Shown one piece after another: positions 15,171 through 26,183 of a DNA stretch of 64,000 nucleotides. The notes under the pieces are model-generated. The model had not been told where the DNA came from, did not search any database, and saw only the letters and a program-made list of their open reading frames with translations. Positions within the stretch are counted from its first letter, which is position 1. Each line of letters opens with the position of its first letter. Made by a program: the position numbers and the translations under genes. Source of the DNA: Lysobacterales bacterium (GTDB lineage Bacteria; Pseudomonadota; Gammaproteobacteria; Xanthomonadales; Ahniellaceae); the NCBI GenBank assembly GCA_016703225.1, contig JADJCM010000003.1:806001-870000 (forward strand), in the 5' to 3' direction.

Positions 15171-18034
15171 TCAGGCGGCGTCGACCGCCAGTTCCACGCG
15201 ATTGCGGCCGAGACGCTTGGCGCGATACAGCGCCGCGTCGGCGCGCGCGATCAGCGCCGCCGCGGATTCCTCGCGGTCGCCCGAACGGGTGGCGATGCCG
15301 ATGCTGATGGTGACACCGGACATCGCCGCGGCGACCGCAGCACGGATGCGTTCGGCCAACTGCCCTGCCGCCGCCGCATCAAGCCCGGCAGCGACCACCG
15401 CGAACTCCTCGCCGCCATAGCGGGCCACCAGCTGTTCGCGCGGCACCACGTCGCGCAGCACGCGCGCGACCGTGCGCAGCACGTCGTCCCCGGCCTGGTG
15501 GCCGCGATCGTCGTTGTAGGCCTTGAAGTGGTCGACATCGGCGAACAGCAGGCTGAGCGGACGTGGCTCCGCCAGCATCGCCGCGGACGATCGCGCCAGT
15601 TCGTCGTCGAAGTGACGACGGTTGGCGAGCCCAGTCAGGCCATCGCTCTGCGCCAGTCCGCGCAACTGCTCGTTGGCGTGCTGCAGCTCGCGCGTGCGCG
15701 CCTGCACCTGGGCATCGAGCTCGCGATTGCTCGCACGCAGCCGCCGCACCTTGAGGCGTTGGCGCTGCACCAGTGCCAAGGCCAGCAGCCCGACCAGCAA
15801 CACGATGGCGAGCGGGATGACCCAGGCACGCTGGTACCAGCGCGGCACGATGTTGAACTCGAACGCTGCCGCCTCTGCAGATGGGCCATAGCGACTGCGC
15901 GCGCGCATGCGCAAGCGATAGTCGCCCGGCGCCAGCGCGAAGAACGCGGCACTGGCGCGATTGCGCCACGGCGACCAGGTGCGCCCTTCCGGATCGAGCG
16001 TGAACTGGAACTCGCTGACCCCCACGCCGTCCAGTCGCGGATAGGCGAACTCGAACTCCAGGCTGCCGCCATTCAGCTGCACCTGCGCGGGGCGGTTCAG
16101 CGGCAAGTCGAGCGGCGCCGCGCGACCATGCAGCACGCGGGCCGCACTGATGCGCGGCCGCACCGACGACGCTTCCGGCCGTGCCGCCGTCGGCATCGGC
16201 GCGTAGCGAAGCAGGCCGGCTTCGCTGCCGACGAAAGCGGCATCGTGCGACTGCGGCAGCAGGTCGTAGACGGCTCCGGTATGCACGCCTCCAAGCAGCA
16301 CCACCGACCAGCCGTGCCCGGCGTCGTGGCGGTACACGCTGTGGAAGCTGAACGCCCAGATGCTGCCATCGGCGCCGGTGCGAAACAGCACCTGCTCGTT
16401 CTCATCGAGCAGGGCGGCCAGTCCATCGGCATCGTCGCTGCGAAAGCGCTCGCCATCGTTGCGATACAAGCCGCGCGCCAGGCTCACGTACAACGCGCCA
16501 TCGAACATCGACACCAGCGCCGGCACCTCCGCGCTTGCCGGCAAGCCGGACCCCTCGCCCACCGCCTCGAAGCGCCAATTGCCGGGATCGGCAACGTCAC
16601 GCCGCAAGCGATGCAGACCGCGGTCGCTGGAACCGAGCCAGATCGATCCGGCCGACGCGACCATCGACTGGATCTGCCAACCCGGAGACGACTGCTGCCG
16701 GCGCAGCTGCCACTCGCCTTCGACCTTCGCGAACAGCGCCGGGCCATGTTCGGTGCCGACCCACAGCAGCGCGGGATCAAGCGGGTCGGGCAGGAACTGG
16801 CGCGGATACAAGCCATCGTCGGACAACGCCGTCATCACTCCCGCGCGCAGCCGGAACAGCTGTTTCGAACTGGCGAGAAGCAGTCCGCCGCCATCGCCAT
16901 GCACGCCCCAATATTCGGCGTCCGCCGCCTCAGCGGGCAGCAGCCGCTGCAACCCATCCTCCCCCGCCAGGGTCTTCGCGAAGACGCCGTTCCAGGTGCT
17001 GGCGTAGAGCGCACCCGCGGACTGGTGGAGTGCGTAGATGCCACCCACCTCGTTGGTTGCAGGATCGGCCCGGCGCCAGCTCGGTGGCCAGTCCAGGCGC
17101 GAGACACCGGACAGGTCCAGGGCGAGCAGGCTGCCATCGCGTGCGCGGATTACGTCGACCAGAAAGTGATTTCCGAGCGGCACCTTCTCGACCGTGCCGA
17201 GGGCGAGGTCGAGCACGCGCAATGCCCCGTCCGATGCCGCAAGCACGGCGTGCCCGTCATCGAACAGTTCGCCACGGCCGGCCTCGGCGATCTCGCGCGC
17301 GAGCTCCGGCGTGGTGCGATCGACAAAAGCGCCGTCCTGCCAGAATGACAGCGACGGCCGTACGTCATGCAGCAGCACGCGACCATCGGCGAGCGGCAGC
17401 AGGTTGTAAATCAGCGCCTCGGAGAAGCGCTCGCCGCCGGGCAGCAGTTCGAAGTTCTGCCCGCGCAGCACCTTGAGCCCCTGTCCGCGCCACTGCAGCC
17501 AGACTTCACCATCGACCCAGGCGATCCCGCCGAAGCGCCCGGGTGATGCCAGAAACCCCGCCGCCGACCGTCCTTGCCAACGGCGAACACGTCGTAGAGG
17601 GCACGGAAGTACACGGTGTCGCCGGCGTCGATCACTTCCCAGACATCGGCGAAGCGGCGTCCCTGCAGGTCGGCTTCGAACTGCGCCGAGACATCGACAT
17701 AGCGCTCGCGGCCGCTGTCGCTGCGCTCGATGTAGCCAAAGCTGTTCGCGGCACCGACCCAGGTGCGGCCGTCCGAACCGGCCAACAGCGCGCGCACCGC
17801 GCCCGGACGCGGCAGCGCCAACCAGTGCCAGCGACCGCCGTCGAAACGCAACACGCCGTCGATGCCGCCGATTCGCAGATCGCCCTCGCTCCCCTGGATC
17901 AGCGTGAAAAACTGCGGATAGACGCGCAGGTCGGGCTGGAACTTCACCGCCAGCAACTGCTGTGCCTGGGCGGCCACGCAAGCCACCGCCAGCAGCCACC
18001 CCCACCACCCGCGTCCATGACTGCGTTGAACCAT
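15171..18034 (-). CDS. Beta-propeller (Reg_prop/Y_Y_Y) sensor diguanylate cyclase, one apparent frameshift
   Basis: The repaired product is about 954 aa: a signal peptide (WWGWLLAVACVAAQAQ), a periplasmic beta-propeller of two-component-regulator type repeats, a Y_Y_Y domain (SEFQFTLDPEG-TWSPW), one membrane segment (WVIPLAIVLLVGLLALALV), a short coiled coil and a GGDEF domain with RYGGEEF. The residues before GGEEF (PREQLVARY) lack the RxxD inhibitory site. It should make c-di-GMP in response to a periplasmic ligand. The N-terminal part up to about 17560 is in a different frame from the rest; adding one base to the C-run at 17556-17559 joins them smoothly (GKDGRRRG to FLASPGRFGG). The start is ATG 18034. 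Confidence 0.88.
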
Positions 18035-18219
18035 CTGCACCTCTGCGCCCGCCCCCAGTCTAGTGAGCGCGACCGCGGCGACAGTCGTGGTTTGCGCAGC
18101 GGTTGCGAACTGTTGCGTTGAAAGATTTTCCGCGTGGCCGCGTATGTTGATCGTGAAGTCCGCATGATGATGGCAACACCCTGGTTTCCACCAAGATCGC
18201 CCGACCAAGGCATGTGCCC

Positions 18220-19685
18220 ATGAACACTCCGAACCGACCACGAACCGCGCACCCGAGGGTCAGGAAGTCTGTTGCGGGCTGGCTCTACCGGCCTGGCTGC
18301 TTGCACACGCGGCCATGGCGGCACAGATCGAACTCGTGCCACCGATCGGATCGGTGACGTTCGGCAGCGACGTGATCGTGCTGCCGAACGGCAACATCGT
18401 GGTGCGCGACGAAGAGGCCTCGATCCCGGCCACCAAGGCCGGCGCCGTGCACCTGTTCTCGCCGACCGGCACCCTGATCAGCACGCTGCGCGGCGCCAGC
18501 GCCAACGACCAGATCGGCAACTGGGGCATCCGCGTGCTCGACAATGGCCACTTCGTCGTGGTCAGTCGTTACTGGGACAACGGCGCAGCCGCAGACGCTG
18601 GCGCCGTCACCTGGGCCAACGGCGCTGCGGCGACCACCGGGACCGTCAATGCATCGAACTCGATCCTCGGCACCATCGCTGGCGACTTCATCGGCTCCAG
18701 CCGCGTGCTGGCGCTCGCCAACGGCCACTACGTGATCAACTGCGGGCGCGTCGACATCAATGGCGTCGGCGACGCCGGTGCCTCGACCTGGGTCAACGGC
18801 AGCGGACCCGCGACCGGTACCGTGAGCGCAACCAACTCACTGTACGGCACCACGACCATGGACCGCGTCGCGGAAGACGGCGCCGTGCTGCTCGCCAACG
18901 GCCACTACGTCGTCTTCAGCCAGTTCTGGGACAACGGCGCCGTCGTGGATGCCGGAGCCAACGCCTGGTGCAACGGCAACACCGGATGCAGCGGCCCGAT
19001 CTCGGCCGCGAACGCGCTGGTCGGTACGGCCGGCAGCCCGGTCAGTGGCGTCACGCCGCTGAGTGATGGCAACTACGTGGTCCGAAGCCCGGACTGGGAC
19101 AACGGCGCCCTGCTCGACGCCGGCGCCGCTACCTGGGCGTCGGGAAGCGCCGGGCTGAGCGGCACGGTCAGTGTCGCGAACTCGCTGGTCGGCCCGGCTG
19201 CCGGCGACCGCACCGGCCGCTACGTCTACGCGCTGACCCAGGGCGGGTATCTGGTCGGCAGTCCGTATTGGGACAACGGCGCGCTGCTGGATGTCGGCGC
19301 CGTCACCTGGTGCGGGGCCGGCGGAAAAATCGGCACGGTGGCGATGGCCAACTCGCTGGTTGGGGCGCTCGCCGACGACCAGTTCGGTGTCAGCGCGCTC
19401 GACCCCTTGCCCGACGGTCGAGCGGTGATCCAGAGCGAGTACTTCGACCAACCACCCGCGACCGATAGCGGCGCCACTACCCTGCTTCCCCTCGGCGGTC
19501 TGACCGGCATCGTCCCCGCCAGCCACTCGGTCCTCGGCACCGTCACCGACGAAGGCTCCGCGCTTTACTACGACTACGACCCGAGCCGCGGCCAACTCGC
19601 CGTCGGCCACGGACCGGCGAATCGCGTCACCTTGTTGTGGCTGACGCCCGACGAACGCAAGATCTTCCGCGACAGCTTCGAGTAG
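18220..19685 (+). CDS. Exported DUF5650-like repeat protein with C-terminal FRDSFE tail (signal region frameshifted)
   Basis: The product consists of about six repeats of roughly 55 aa with the pattern YWDNGA--DAGA-TW--G, GTV--NSL-G and NGHYVV, as in DUF5650 repeats of surface proteins; a beta-propeller-like fold is plausible. It ends DERKIFRDSFE. An ATG at 18315 starts the open frame but leaves no signal peptide. The hydrophobic signal core (CGLALPAWLLAHAAMAAQ) is in frame upstream without a start codon, whereas a good start, AAGG then ATG at 18220 with MNTPNRPRTAHPRVRKS, is one base out of register. Adding one base near 18270 gives a normal 488-aa exported protein. Confidence 0.8.
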
Positions 19686-19700
19686 GTGCGCAGCACCGGC

Positions 19701-20480
19701 TCACGGTTCCGGCCATGTGCTCGCGTCGATGGTTTCGCGATACGCGTGGTAGGTGGCGTAGCCCAGCCACGGCATGACCAGGCCGAGGCCGAGCAGTGCG
19801 GTGGCGAAGCCGAGCGCGGTGAGCGCGCAGATCAGCAGCGCCCACTGCAGCAGCACCCCCTTGTTGCGCAGCACCGCATGCACACTCGACACGCAGGCGG
19901 TGACCATGTCGACGCGGCGGTCGGCAATCATCGGCAACGAAAACGCGCTGGTCGCGAAGGTCAGCGCCGCGAACAGCGAACCGATCACCGATCCCACGAG
20001 CAGGAATTCGACCAAGGCGCGGGTGTCGCCGGCGCGCACTTCGATAAAGGCGGTGACCAACATCCCGGCACGCGCCCAGACCAGGATGATCACCAGTTGC
20101 ACCAACGCGAAGATGCCGGCATGGCCGAGCACGCGCCGCATCATCCAGACCGAATCGGCCAGCCTCGGCTCGCGCCCGGCGAGGCGAGCACGACTGACCG
20201 CATACAGCCCGACACCCACCAAGGGCGCGACGTACACGAACCCGGACAGCAGCATCGTCAGCAGCGCGAAGCCGCCGAGCGACCAGGCCAGCAAGGACAC
20301 CAGTGCGCTGACCAATACGATCGCCAGCCCGAAGCCGGCACTGAGCACCGGTGTTGCACACAGGTCGTGCCAGCCGAGCGCCAGCCAACGCCAGGGCGCG
20401 CGCGCATCGAGCGTGCGGCACGGCGTCACGAACGGCCGCAGCGCACCACCACTGCCTACTGGTTGTTGCATCGCATCCAC
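19701..20480 (-). CDS. DUF2189 family integral membrane protein
   Basis: A 259-aa inner-membrane protein of the DUF2189/COG5473 family. It has an N-terminal motif with ALGWHDL, about six transmembrane segments (VLSAGFGLAIVLVSALVSLL, LTMLLSGFVYVAPLVGVGLY, AGIFALVQLVIILVWARAG, FLLVGSVIGSLFAALTFATS, LLQWALLICALTALGFATAL) and the typical C-terminal PWLGYATYHAYRETI. The family has no established function. The start may be ATG 20480 or 20471. It is convergent with the repeat protein and downstream of a small DksA-like gene on the same strand. Confidence 0.88.
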   Translation of the reverse strand: MDAMQQPVGSGGALRPFVTPCRTLDARAPWRWLALGWHDLCATPVLSAGFGLAIVLVSALVSLLAWSLGGFALLTMLLSGFVYVAPLVGVGLYAVSRARLAGREPRLADSVWMMRRVLGHAGIFALVQLVIILVWARAGMLVTAFIEVRAGDTRALVEFLLVGSVIGSLFAALTFATSAFSLPMIADRRVDMVTACVSSVHAVLRNKGVLLQWALLICALTALGFATALLGLGLVMPWLGYATYHAYRETIDASTWPEP

Positions 20481-20511
20481 CCGCTGTCTCCCACCGCCGC
20501 CACCAGCGAAG

Positions 20512-20832
20512 CTAGTCGTCGCGATGTCTTCGGCGCGCGAACGTCGGACCTGCGACGAACGAAATCAGCGCAACTGGCTGTCCTTGCTGCCGCGCCGGGT
20601 TGTAGCCGCCGACCGCCGTGGAATTGCGATCGGCCACGTCCTGGCACGGCACGCACAGCCGCACCCCCGGCACCGCCTTGCGCCGCGCCTCGGGAATCGC
20701 CGCGCCGCACTCCTCGCACAGCACCCGTGACGGCCCCTTCGCCAATCGGCTGCGCGCGCGCTCCACGGCGTCCTTCACCGTCGCATCGATCTGGTTCTGC
20801 ACCGCGCCGTCGCCGGCCCAACCGGTGGCCAT
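20512..20832 (-). CDS. DksA/TraR-type zinc finger protein (YbiI-like)
   Basis: A 106-aa protein closely resembling E. coli YbiI: it starts MATGWAGDGAVQNQIDATVK and has the C4 zinc finger C-E-E-C then C-V-P-C in CEECGAAIPEARRKAVPG and RLCVPCQD. It lacks the long coiled coil of true DksA, so a role at the RNA polymerase secondary channel is uncertain. The ATG at 20832 gives the conserved N-terminus, with GGAG in AAGGAGAACCTC just upstream. It is probably co-oriented with, and upstream of, the DUF2189 gene. Confidence 0.88.
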   Translation of the reverse strand: MATGWAGDGAVQNQIDATVKDAVERARSRLAKGPSRVLCEECGAAIPEARRKAVPGVRLCVPCQDVADRNSTAVGGYNPARQQGQPVALISFVAGPTFARRRHRDD

Positions 20833-20958
20833 GAGGTTCTCCTTCCGCCGAGCCGGCATTGTACGCACGCGCCGGCGATCACTCCGCGCACGCATCCTCG
20901 GCTGCATGCGATCATGGCGGCAGTGCCGCGGGCGACAGATTGATCCACAGGGAACGTG

Positions 20959-23592
20959 ATGAACGAGCACAGCCGGGTCCGTGTTCCAAACCTCCAGCAC
21001 CTGATCCTCGCAATGCTATGTGCCGCGGCTGCCACGCTGGTGAATGCGCAGGACACGCTGCGCCGGGCTGCCGAACCCGACTGGGTCGAACCGGCGGAAT
21101 TCGATGCACGGCCCGCCGGGGACGATGCGTTGGTCCAGGACGGAACGCATTACCTGCTTGCCGACTATCAAGTCGATCTCGCCCTCGAAGGGCGAAGCAT
21201 CTATCGCCACTTTGCCGCTCGCGCAATCACGGATGAGGGTGTCGCTGCATTGGGCAGCATCGAGATCGACTTCGATCCGTCGTTTCAGGAGCTGACGCTG
21301 CACACGCTCCGGCTGACGCGCGGCGACCAGGTGATCTCGCAGCGCGACCGCGCCGCGGTGCGCATTTTGCAGCGCGAGACCAACCTCGAGGCAAGCATCA
21401 TCGACGGTAGCCGCACCGCCAGCATCATCCTCGACGATGTGCGGATCGGCGACATTCTGGAATACGCATATACCGTGCGTGGCTCGAATCCGGTGTTCGG
21501 CGGTCGAGAAGCCGGCGCATTGCCATTGCAATGGGAACGTCCATTGTCCAGGCTGCAGTTGCGACTGCTGGTTCCGCACGCTCGGAGTCTGGAGCCGGTC
21601 TTGGTGCGCAGCGATCGCGCGCCGAACAAGCGACACCGCGGCACCCGTCGCGAGTACGTCTGGCGCCTGGACGATGTTCCCGGTCTGCGCGTCGACGCCG
21701 AGGCGCCCGCCTGGTTCGACCCCTACCCGACCGTGCAATGGAGTGATTTCGGCGATTGGGTCGCGGTCGCGAAGTGGGCCGAGCCGCTCTATCGAACCCC
21801 CGCCGCGTTGGGCGAGAAGCTGGAGGCGGAACTTGCCGCCATCCGCAGCACCCACGCGGACCAGGAGTCACGACTGCTCGCGGCACTGCGCCTGGCGCAG
21901 GGCAAGGTCCGCTACCTTGGCATCGAGATCGGCAATCGATCTCATGCACCGTCTCCGCCCGATGTCGTGTTCGAGCGACGCTTCGGCGACTGCAAGGACA
22001 AGTCGCGCCTGCTGGTGAGCCTGCTCAAGTCGCTCGACATCGATGCGCACGTGGCCCTGGTGCACAGCGACCGGATCGTGGATGCCAGCGATCGCCCACC
22101 GAGTCCCAACTGGTTCGACCATGCCATCGTGCAGGTCCAGCGCGAGGGGCGCAGCTACTGGCTCGATCCCACCCGGCCCACCCAGTCCTCGTCGCTGGCA
22201 ACCTTGTACCAGCCCGATTTCGGCCTGGCCCTCATCGTCCACGCTTCGACGCGATCATTGGTGCCGATGACGCCGGAGCGCCGGCAGGTTCGCGAAGTGC
22301 ATGTCGACATCGACCTGCGCAATGGAATGGATGCTCCGGCATTGATGGTCGTGCGCACCACGTACCAGGGCGCTGGCGCCGAGCAGCAGCGCTCGGAGCT
22401 GGTCGGGAACAACACCGATGCGGTCCAGAAGCAATACCTGAACTTCTACGCCTCGTACTACCCGGGCATCGAGAGCGCTGCACCGCTGGACGTGCAGGAT
22501 TCGCCGTCGTCGAACCGGCTCACGATCACCGAGCACTACCGCGTGCCCGATTTCTGGCCACTCGACGATGCCAAGCAGCGGCGCACGGCGTCGATCAGCG
22601 CCCCCGATCTGCTCAGCTACCTGACGCAGCCATCCGAAGCAGTGCGCACTGCTCCGCTCGGCCTGCGCCATCCATTCGAATTGCGCGTCGACACCGAAGT
22701 ACGCCTGCCCGAAGCCTGGCCCATCACCCCGGAAACAGTGACGGTAGACGATCCACAATTCTCTTTTTCGCATGCAATCAGCGGCGACCAAAGCCACCAG
22801 GTGTTCAAGCAACGCTACCGCTCTCTTGCCGACCACGTGCCGGCAAGCCGCGTCAGCGAATTCACCTCGAATGTGCAGAAGGCGCGAGAGAGCGTCGGCT
22901 ATGAGTACTACTACAACCTCGGCGTGGCCGAAGCGTCGCCATGGGACGAAATGAACTGGAGCGCTGCGCTGATCGGACTGTTCATGCTCGGCGCAGCCGT
23001 TTGGGCGGCCCGTCGTCTGCATGCCTACGATCCTGCGCCGCAGGCCGAACCAGCGCCTGGTGCACCGATCGGCCTCGGTGGCTGGCTGGTCTTGCCGACC
23101 ATCGCAGCAGTAGCCAACGTCTTCCTTGTCCTGCGCCATGGAAACACCGTGCTCGCCCCATTCGCGATGTCGACCTGGGCGAGTCTGACCAGCCCCGGTG
23201 GTGAGGCCTACCACGCTGCTTGGGCACCGATTCTGCTGTTCGAACTCGGCGGCAACATCGTGCAACTGGTCATGGTCTTCCTGGTGCTGGCCCTTTGGTT
23301 CACCCGACGCACCAGCGCGCCGCGCATGTACACGGCCTATTTGTGGTTCTCCCTCGGATTTCTGGTGCTTGACCTCTTCATCGCTGGCGCATCCTCCTTG
23401 CCAGGGGTGCAAGTCAACTCTGAAGACATCCAGGAGTCGGTGCGCGCGTTTGTTGCCGCAGTGATCTGGACGCTCTACTTCCAGAGATCGCAACGGGTCA
23501 AGGCGACGTTTACGCGGCGCCGCACCGCTGCAGCGACCACGGCCCATGCCGCACCGTCCCCTCCCGAGCTGCCGCTCGATACCATTGCCTAG
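20959..23592 (+). CDS. DUF3857 transglutaminase-like exported membrane protein with DUF2569 C-terminus
   Basis: An 877-aa protein. After a signal peptide (LILAMLCAAAATLVNAQ) come a DUF3857 domain and a transglutaminase-like domain with the triad in RRFGDCKDKSRLLVSLLKSL (Cys), WFDHAIVQV (His) and YWLDPTR (Asp). A C-terminal DUF2569-like membrane module contains four hydrophobic segments and GLGGWLVLPTIAA. The catalytic part should be periplasmic, facing cell-envelope substrates; these are unknown. The ATG at 20959 is preceded by AGGGA at 5 nt. The terminal region is Ala/Pro rich. A small exported DUF1579 protein follows 60 bp later on the same strand and may be co-transcribed. Confidence 0.9.
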   Translation: MNEHSRVRVPNLQHLILAMLCAAAATLVNAQDTLRRAAEPDWVEPAEFDARPAGDDALVQDGTHYLLADYQVDLALEGRSIYRHFAARAITDEGVAALGSIEIDFDPSFQELTLHTLRLTRGDQVISQRDRAAVRILQRETNLEASIIDGSRTASIILDDVRIGDILEYAYTVRGSNPVFGGREAGALPLQWERPLSRLQLRLLVPHARSLEPVLVRSDRAPNKRHRGTRREYVWRLDDVPGLRVDAEAPAWFDPYPTVQWSDFGDWVAVAKWAEPLYRTPAALGEKLEAELAAIRSTHADQESRLLAALRLAQGKVRYLGIEIGNRSHAPSPPDVVFERRFGDCKDKSRLLVSLLKSLDIDAHVALVHSDRIVDASDRPPSPNWFDHAIVQVQREGRSYWLDPTRPTQSSSLATLYQPDFGLALIVHASTRSLVPMTPERRQVREVHVDIDLRNGMDAPALMVVRTTYQGAGAEQQRSELVGNNTDAVQKQYLNFYASYYPGIESAAPLDVQDSPSSNRLTITEHYRVPDFWPLDDAKQRRTASISAPDLLSYLTQPSEAVRTAPLGLRHPFELRVDTEVRLPEAWPITPETVTVDDPQFSFSHAISGDQSHQVFKQRYRSLADHVPASRVSEFTSNVQKARESVGYEYYYNLGVAEASPWDEMNWSAALIGLFMLGAAVWAARRLHAYDPAPQAEPAPGAPIGLGGWLVLPTIAAVANVFLVLRHGNTVLAPFAMSTWASLTSPGGEAYHAAWAPILLFELGGNIVQLVMVFLVLALWFTRRTSAPRMYTAYLWFSLGFLVLDLFIAGASSLPGVQVNSEDIQESVRAFVAAVIWTLYFQRSQRVKATFTRRRTAAATTAHAAPSPPELPLDTIA

Positions 23593-23652
23593 CCGCGGCA
23601 CGGGGTGGAAGCATTCCCCTCGACGCGGCGTCTTCCTCAACCGGAGATTTCC

Positions 23653-24255
23653 ATGATTCGCTCACCCGTTCTCGCATTGATTCCGCTCGCACTCGCGTTC
23701 TCGCTGTCGGTCGTGGCTGGCGAGGAGGCGCCGAAGATGTCGCCCGAGGAACAGGCGATGATGGAGGCCTTCGTCAAGGCCGGAACACCGGGCGCGCAGC
23801 ATGCGCGGATGGCCAAAGCCGCTGGCAGCTACATGATCACGGTGAAGAGCTGGCAGCAGCCCGGCGCCGAGCCGACGGTGGACCAGGGCACGGTCACGCG
23901 CCGGGTGATTCTCGACGGTCGGGTGATGGTCGAGGAGATGTCCTCATCGATGGGCGGCCAGCCATTCAGCGGCTTCGGCCTCAGCGGCTTCAACAACGTC
24001 ACCGGCAAGCACTGGTCGACCTGGAACGACAGCATGTCCACGGGCCTGATGGTGGCCGAGGGCGATTGCGATGACGCCGGCGCCTGCCGCTTCACCGGGA
24101 GCTGGGATGACCCGATCAGCAAGGCCAAGGTCAACGCGCGCATGACCTCGAACTGGAGCGACGCCGACACCGAGACTTTCGCCATGTTCGCCCCCGGCCC
24201 CGACGGCAAGGAGTTCCAGATGATGGAGATCCGCTACCGCCGCCAGAAGCCCTGA
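23653..24255 (+). CDS. Exported DUF1579 family protein
   Basis: A 200-aa protein with a signal peptide (MIRSPVLALIPLALAFSLSV, cleavage near VVAG) and a DUF1579 beta-barrel-like domain: GSYMITVKSWQQPGAEP, GRVMVEEMSSSMGGQPFSG and GLSGFNNVTGKHWSTWNDS are characteristic. The family has no defined function. The start is chosen at ATG 23653, after CCGGAG; the upstream extension is not family-like. Confidence 0.88.
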   Translation: MIRSPVLALIPLALAFSLSVVAGEEAPKMSPEEQAMMEAFVKAGTPGAQHARMAKAAGSYMITVKSWQQPGAEPTVDQGTVTRRVILDGRVMVEEMSSSMGGQPFSGFGLSGFNNVTGKHWSTWNDSMSTGLMVAEGDCDDAGACRFTGSWDDPISKAKVNARMTSNWSDADTETFAMFAPGPDGKEFQMMEIRYRRQKP

Positions 24256-24353
24256 GTCTCTGCCGAGGCTGGCTCTTGCAAGTGTGGGCCGCTGCAGTTT
24301 CCAGCACACGCGGCTCGGCTACTCTGGCGGCACCGGTTGGATGGAGAGGCACC

Positions 24354-25607
24354 ATGCGCGTTGCGATGCGATGTGGCTGGCAGTGGCTGATGCTGTCGGG
24401 CTGGGCGCTGCTGGGTAACGCGGCCGCGACCGACTTCGTGGTCAACCAGTCCGGCGATATTCCATTCGGCTTCAACTGCGCGAGCGGGCAGCCGTGCACC
24501 TTGCGCGAAGCGGTACAGCAGGCCGCGAGTGGCAGTGGGCACCGCGTGCTGGTCGCGGTCGCGCAATGCAATCTCGACAGCATGCTGATCATCGACAACG
24601 CCCAGTTCGCCATCATCGGTGCGCTCGCGGCGCCATCGCGGCTGCGCCTGAATGTCGCGACCACGCGCGTGCTGACGGTGCGCAACGCCGATCTGACGCT
24701 GCGCAAGCTCGACCTGCTGGGCGGCACGATCAGCGGACAGGGCGGCGTGATCGCGGCATTCCCGTTGCTGCCGACACCGCCCACGTCGCTGCGCATCCAC
24801 GACTCGATCGTCAGCGGCGGTACCGCCGCCAGCGGCGGCCAGGGCGGCGGCATCTACGCGCGCGATACCGCGCTGCTGCTCGATCAGGTGGAACTGAGCT
24901 ACAACGTCGCCGGTGGCGAGGGCGGTGGCCTGTTCATCGATGGCGGCACGCTGGAGGTGCGACATTCGCGCATCGAACGCAACGAGTCGGGCGTCCGCGG
25001 CGGCGGCATCTACACGGCCAACACGCCGACGACGATCACGAACGCGCTGATCGCCGAGAACACCGCGGCGCAAGACGGCGGTGGCGCGGTGATCTCGGTA
25101 AACCAGATGACATTGGCCAACAGCACCTTCTGGGGCAACGTCGCGACCACTGCCGGAAGCGGCTTGTCGGTGCGCGGTTCCGGCACCAGCGGCAGCATCA
25201 ACAACGTGACGTTTCGGCATATCGCCAACCCGAGCAGCAGCGAGCTGGCCTTCCTCGGTGCGCCGCTGGTGACGCTTGGCAACAGCATCGTCGCCGGCAC
25301 CTGCTCGGGTGCTGCAATCACGGCCAGCAGCAATCTGGAAAGCCCCGGCAACACCTGCGCGTTTCCGGCCGGCAATCTGATCAACATCAGCGATCTGGCG
25401 CTCGCGCTTGGCCCCCTCGCAAACAATGGCGGCGCCACCAAGACGCTGTTGCCACAGCCCGGCAGCGCCGCGATCAACAGCGCCGGCAGCGGCTGCGAGG
25501 CAGATGACCAGCGCGACTACCAGCGCAATGCCGGTCCCTGCGACATCGGTGCGGTCGAAGTCGGCGGCGCCCTGCCCGCTGCGATCTTCGCCGACGGATT
25601 CGAGTAA
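24354..25607 (+). CDS. Exported choice-of-anchor-Q beta-helix protein with C-terminal IFADGFE tail
   Basis: A 417-aa secreted protein with signal WLMLSGWALLGNAAATD, a CSLREA-like N-terminal block (QPCTLREAVQQAA), right-handed beta-helix rungs (GGQGGGIYAR, GGEGGGLFIDGG, RGGGIYTANT) and the choice-of-anchor-Q C-terminal region (LGPLANNGGATKTLLPQPGS, DIGAVEV). The last seven residues are IFADGFE. The ATG at 24354 follows GGAG. Beta-helix proteins of this kind are usually cell-surface or extracellular. The next gene encodes another exported protein with the same tail. Confidence 0.9.
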   Translation: MRVAMRCGWQWLMLSGWALLGNAAATDFVVNQSGDIPFGFNCASGQPCTLREAVQQAASGSGHRVLVAVAQCNLDSMLIIDNAQFAIIGALAAPSRLRLNVATTRVLTVRNADLTLRKLDLLGGTISGQGGVIAAFPLLPTPPTSLRIHDSIVSGGTAASGGQGGGIYARDTALLLDQVELSYNVAGGEGGGLFIDGGTLEVRHSRIERNESGVRGGGIYTANTPTTITNALIAENTAAQDGGGAVISVNQMTLANSTFWGNVATTAGSGLSVRGSGTSGSINNVTFRHIANPSSSELAFLGAPLVTLGNSIVAGTCSGAAITASSNLESPGNTCAFPAGNLINISDLALALGPLANNGGATKTLLPQPGSAAINSAGSGCEADDQRDYQRNAGPCDIGAVEVGGALPAAIFADGFE

Positions 25608-25710
25608 TCGCGCCCACTCGTAGCCCGGAGCAGTTCACAGTTGTTCTACAAGTTGCGGACTACAAGGAGCGGCTGCCCTGCGCAGCCCATGCCTGACTCC
25701 GGAGACTCCC

Positions 25711-26175
25711 ATGCACCGTCGTGACTACGACCTCGCATCCCCCCGCGCGCGCGCCGCACTGCGTTTTCCAATCGGTCTGGCGCTGGCGCTGACGGCATTC
25801 GCCAGCCAGGCCGGCGACCTCTGCTCGGCCGGCGATGGACCGACCTTCGCGGTCACCAACAGCGGTTTCTCCGACTACCTGATCAATGGCATCGGCGACC
25901 CTACTCTTACCGTCGTGCGCGGCTGCAGCTACACCTTCAACGTCAACGCCTCCGGCCATCCCTTTCTGCTCAAGACCGTGCAGGGCAGCGGCACCGGCAA
26001 TCTGGTCAGCGACGGCGTGGTCGGCAACGGCGCCCAGGTCGGCAGCATCACCTGGACCGTCGCCGCGTCCGCGCCGTCGACGCTGTTCTACAACTGCCAG
26101 TTCCACTCCGCGATGACCGGCACCATCAACGTCATCGACTCGCCGCTGCTGTTCGCGGACGGCTTCGAGGACTGA
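25711..26175 (+). CDS. Exported cupredoxin-like copper protein with C-terminal LLFADGFED tail
   Basis: A 154-aa protein with a signal peptide (FPIGLALALTAFASQAGD) and a small beta-sandwich. The ligand pattern SGHPFLLK (His) and YNCQFHSAMTG (Cys-x2-His-x2-Met) matches a type I blue-copper site, so periplasmic or extracellular electron transfer is likely. The tail is LLFADGFED. The ATG at 25711 follows GGAG. It lies 103 bp after the beta-helix gene with the same tail; co-regulation is plausible but no shared promoter was identified. Confidence 0.85.
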   Translation: MHRRDYDLASPRARAALRFPIGLALALTAFASQAGDLCSAGDGPTFAVTNSGFSDYLINGIGDPTLTVVRGCSYTFNVNASGHPFLLKTVQGSGTGNLVSDGVVGNGAQVGSITWTVAASAPSTLFYNCQFHSAMTGTINVIDSPLLFADGFED

Positions 26176-26183
26176 AGCAGGCG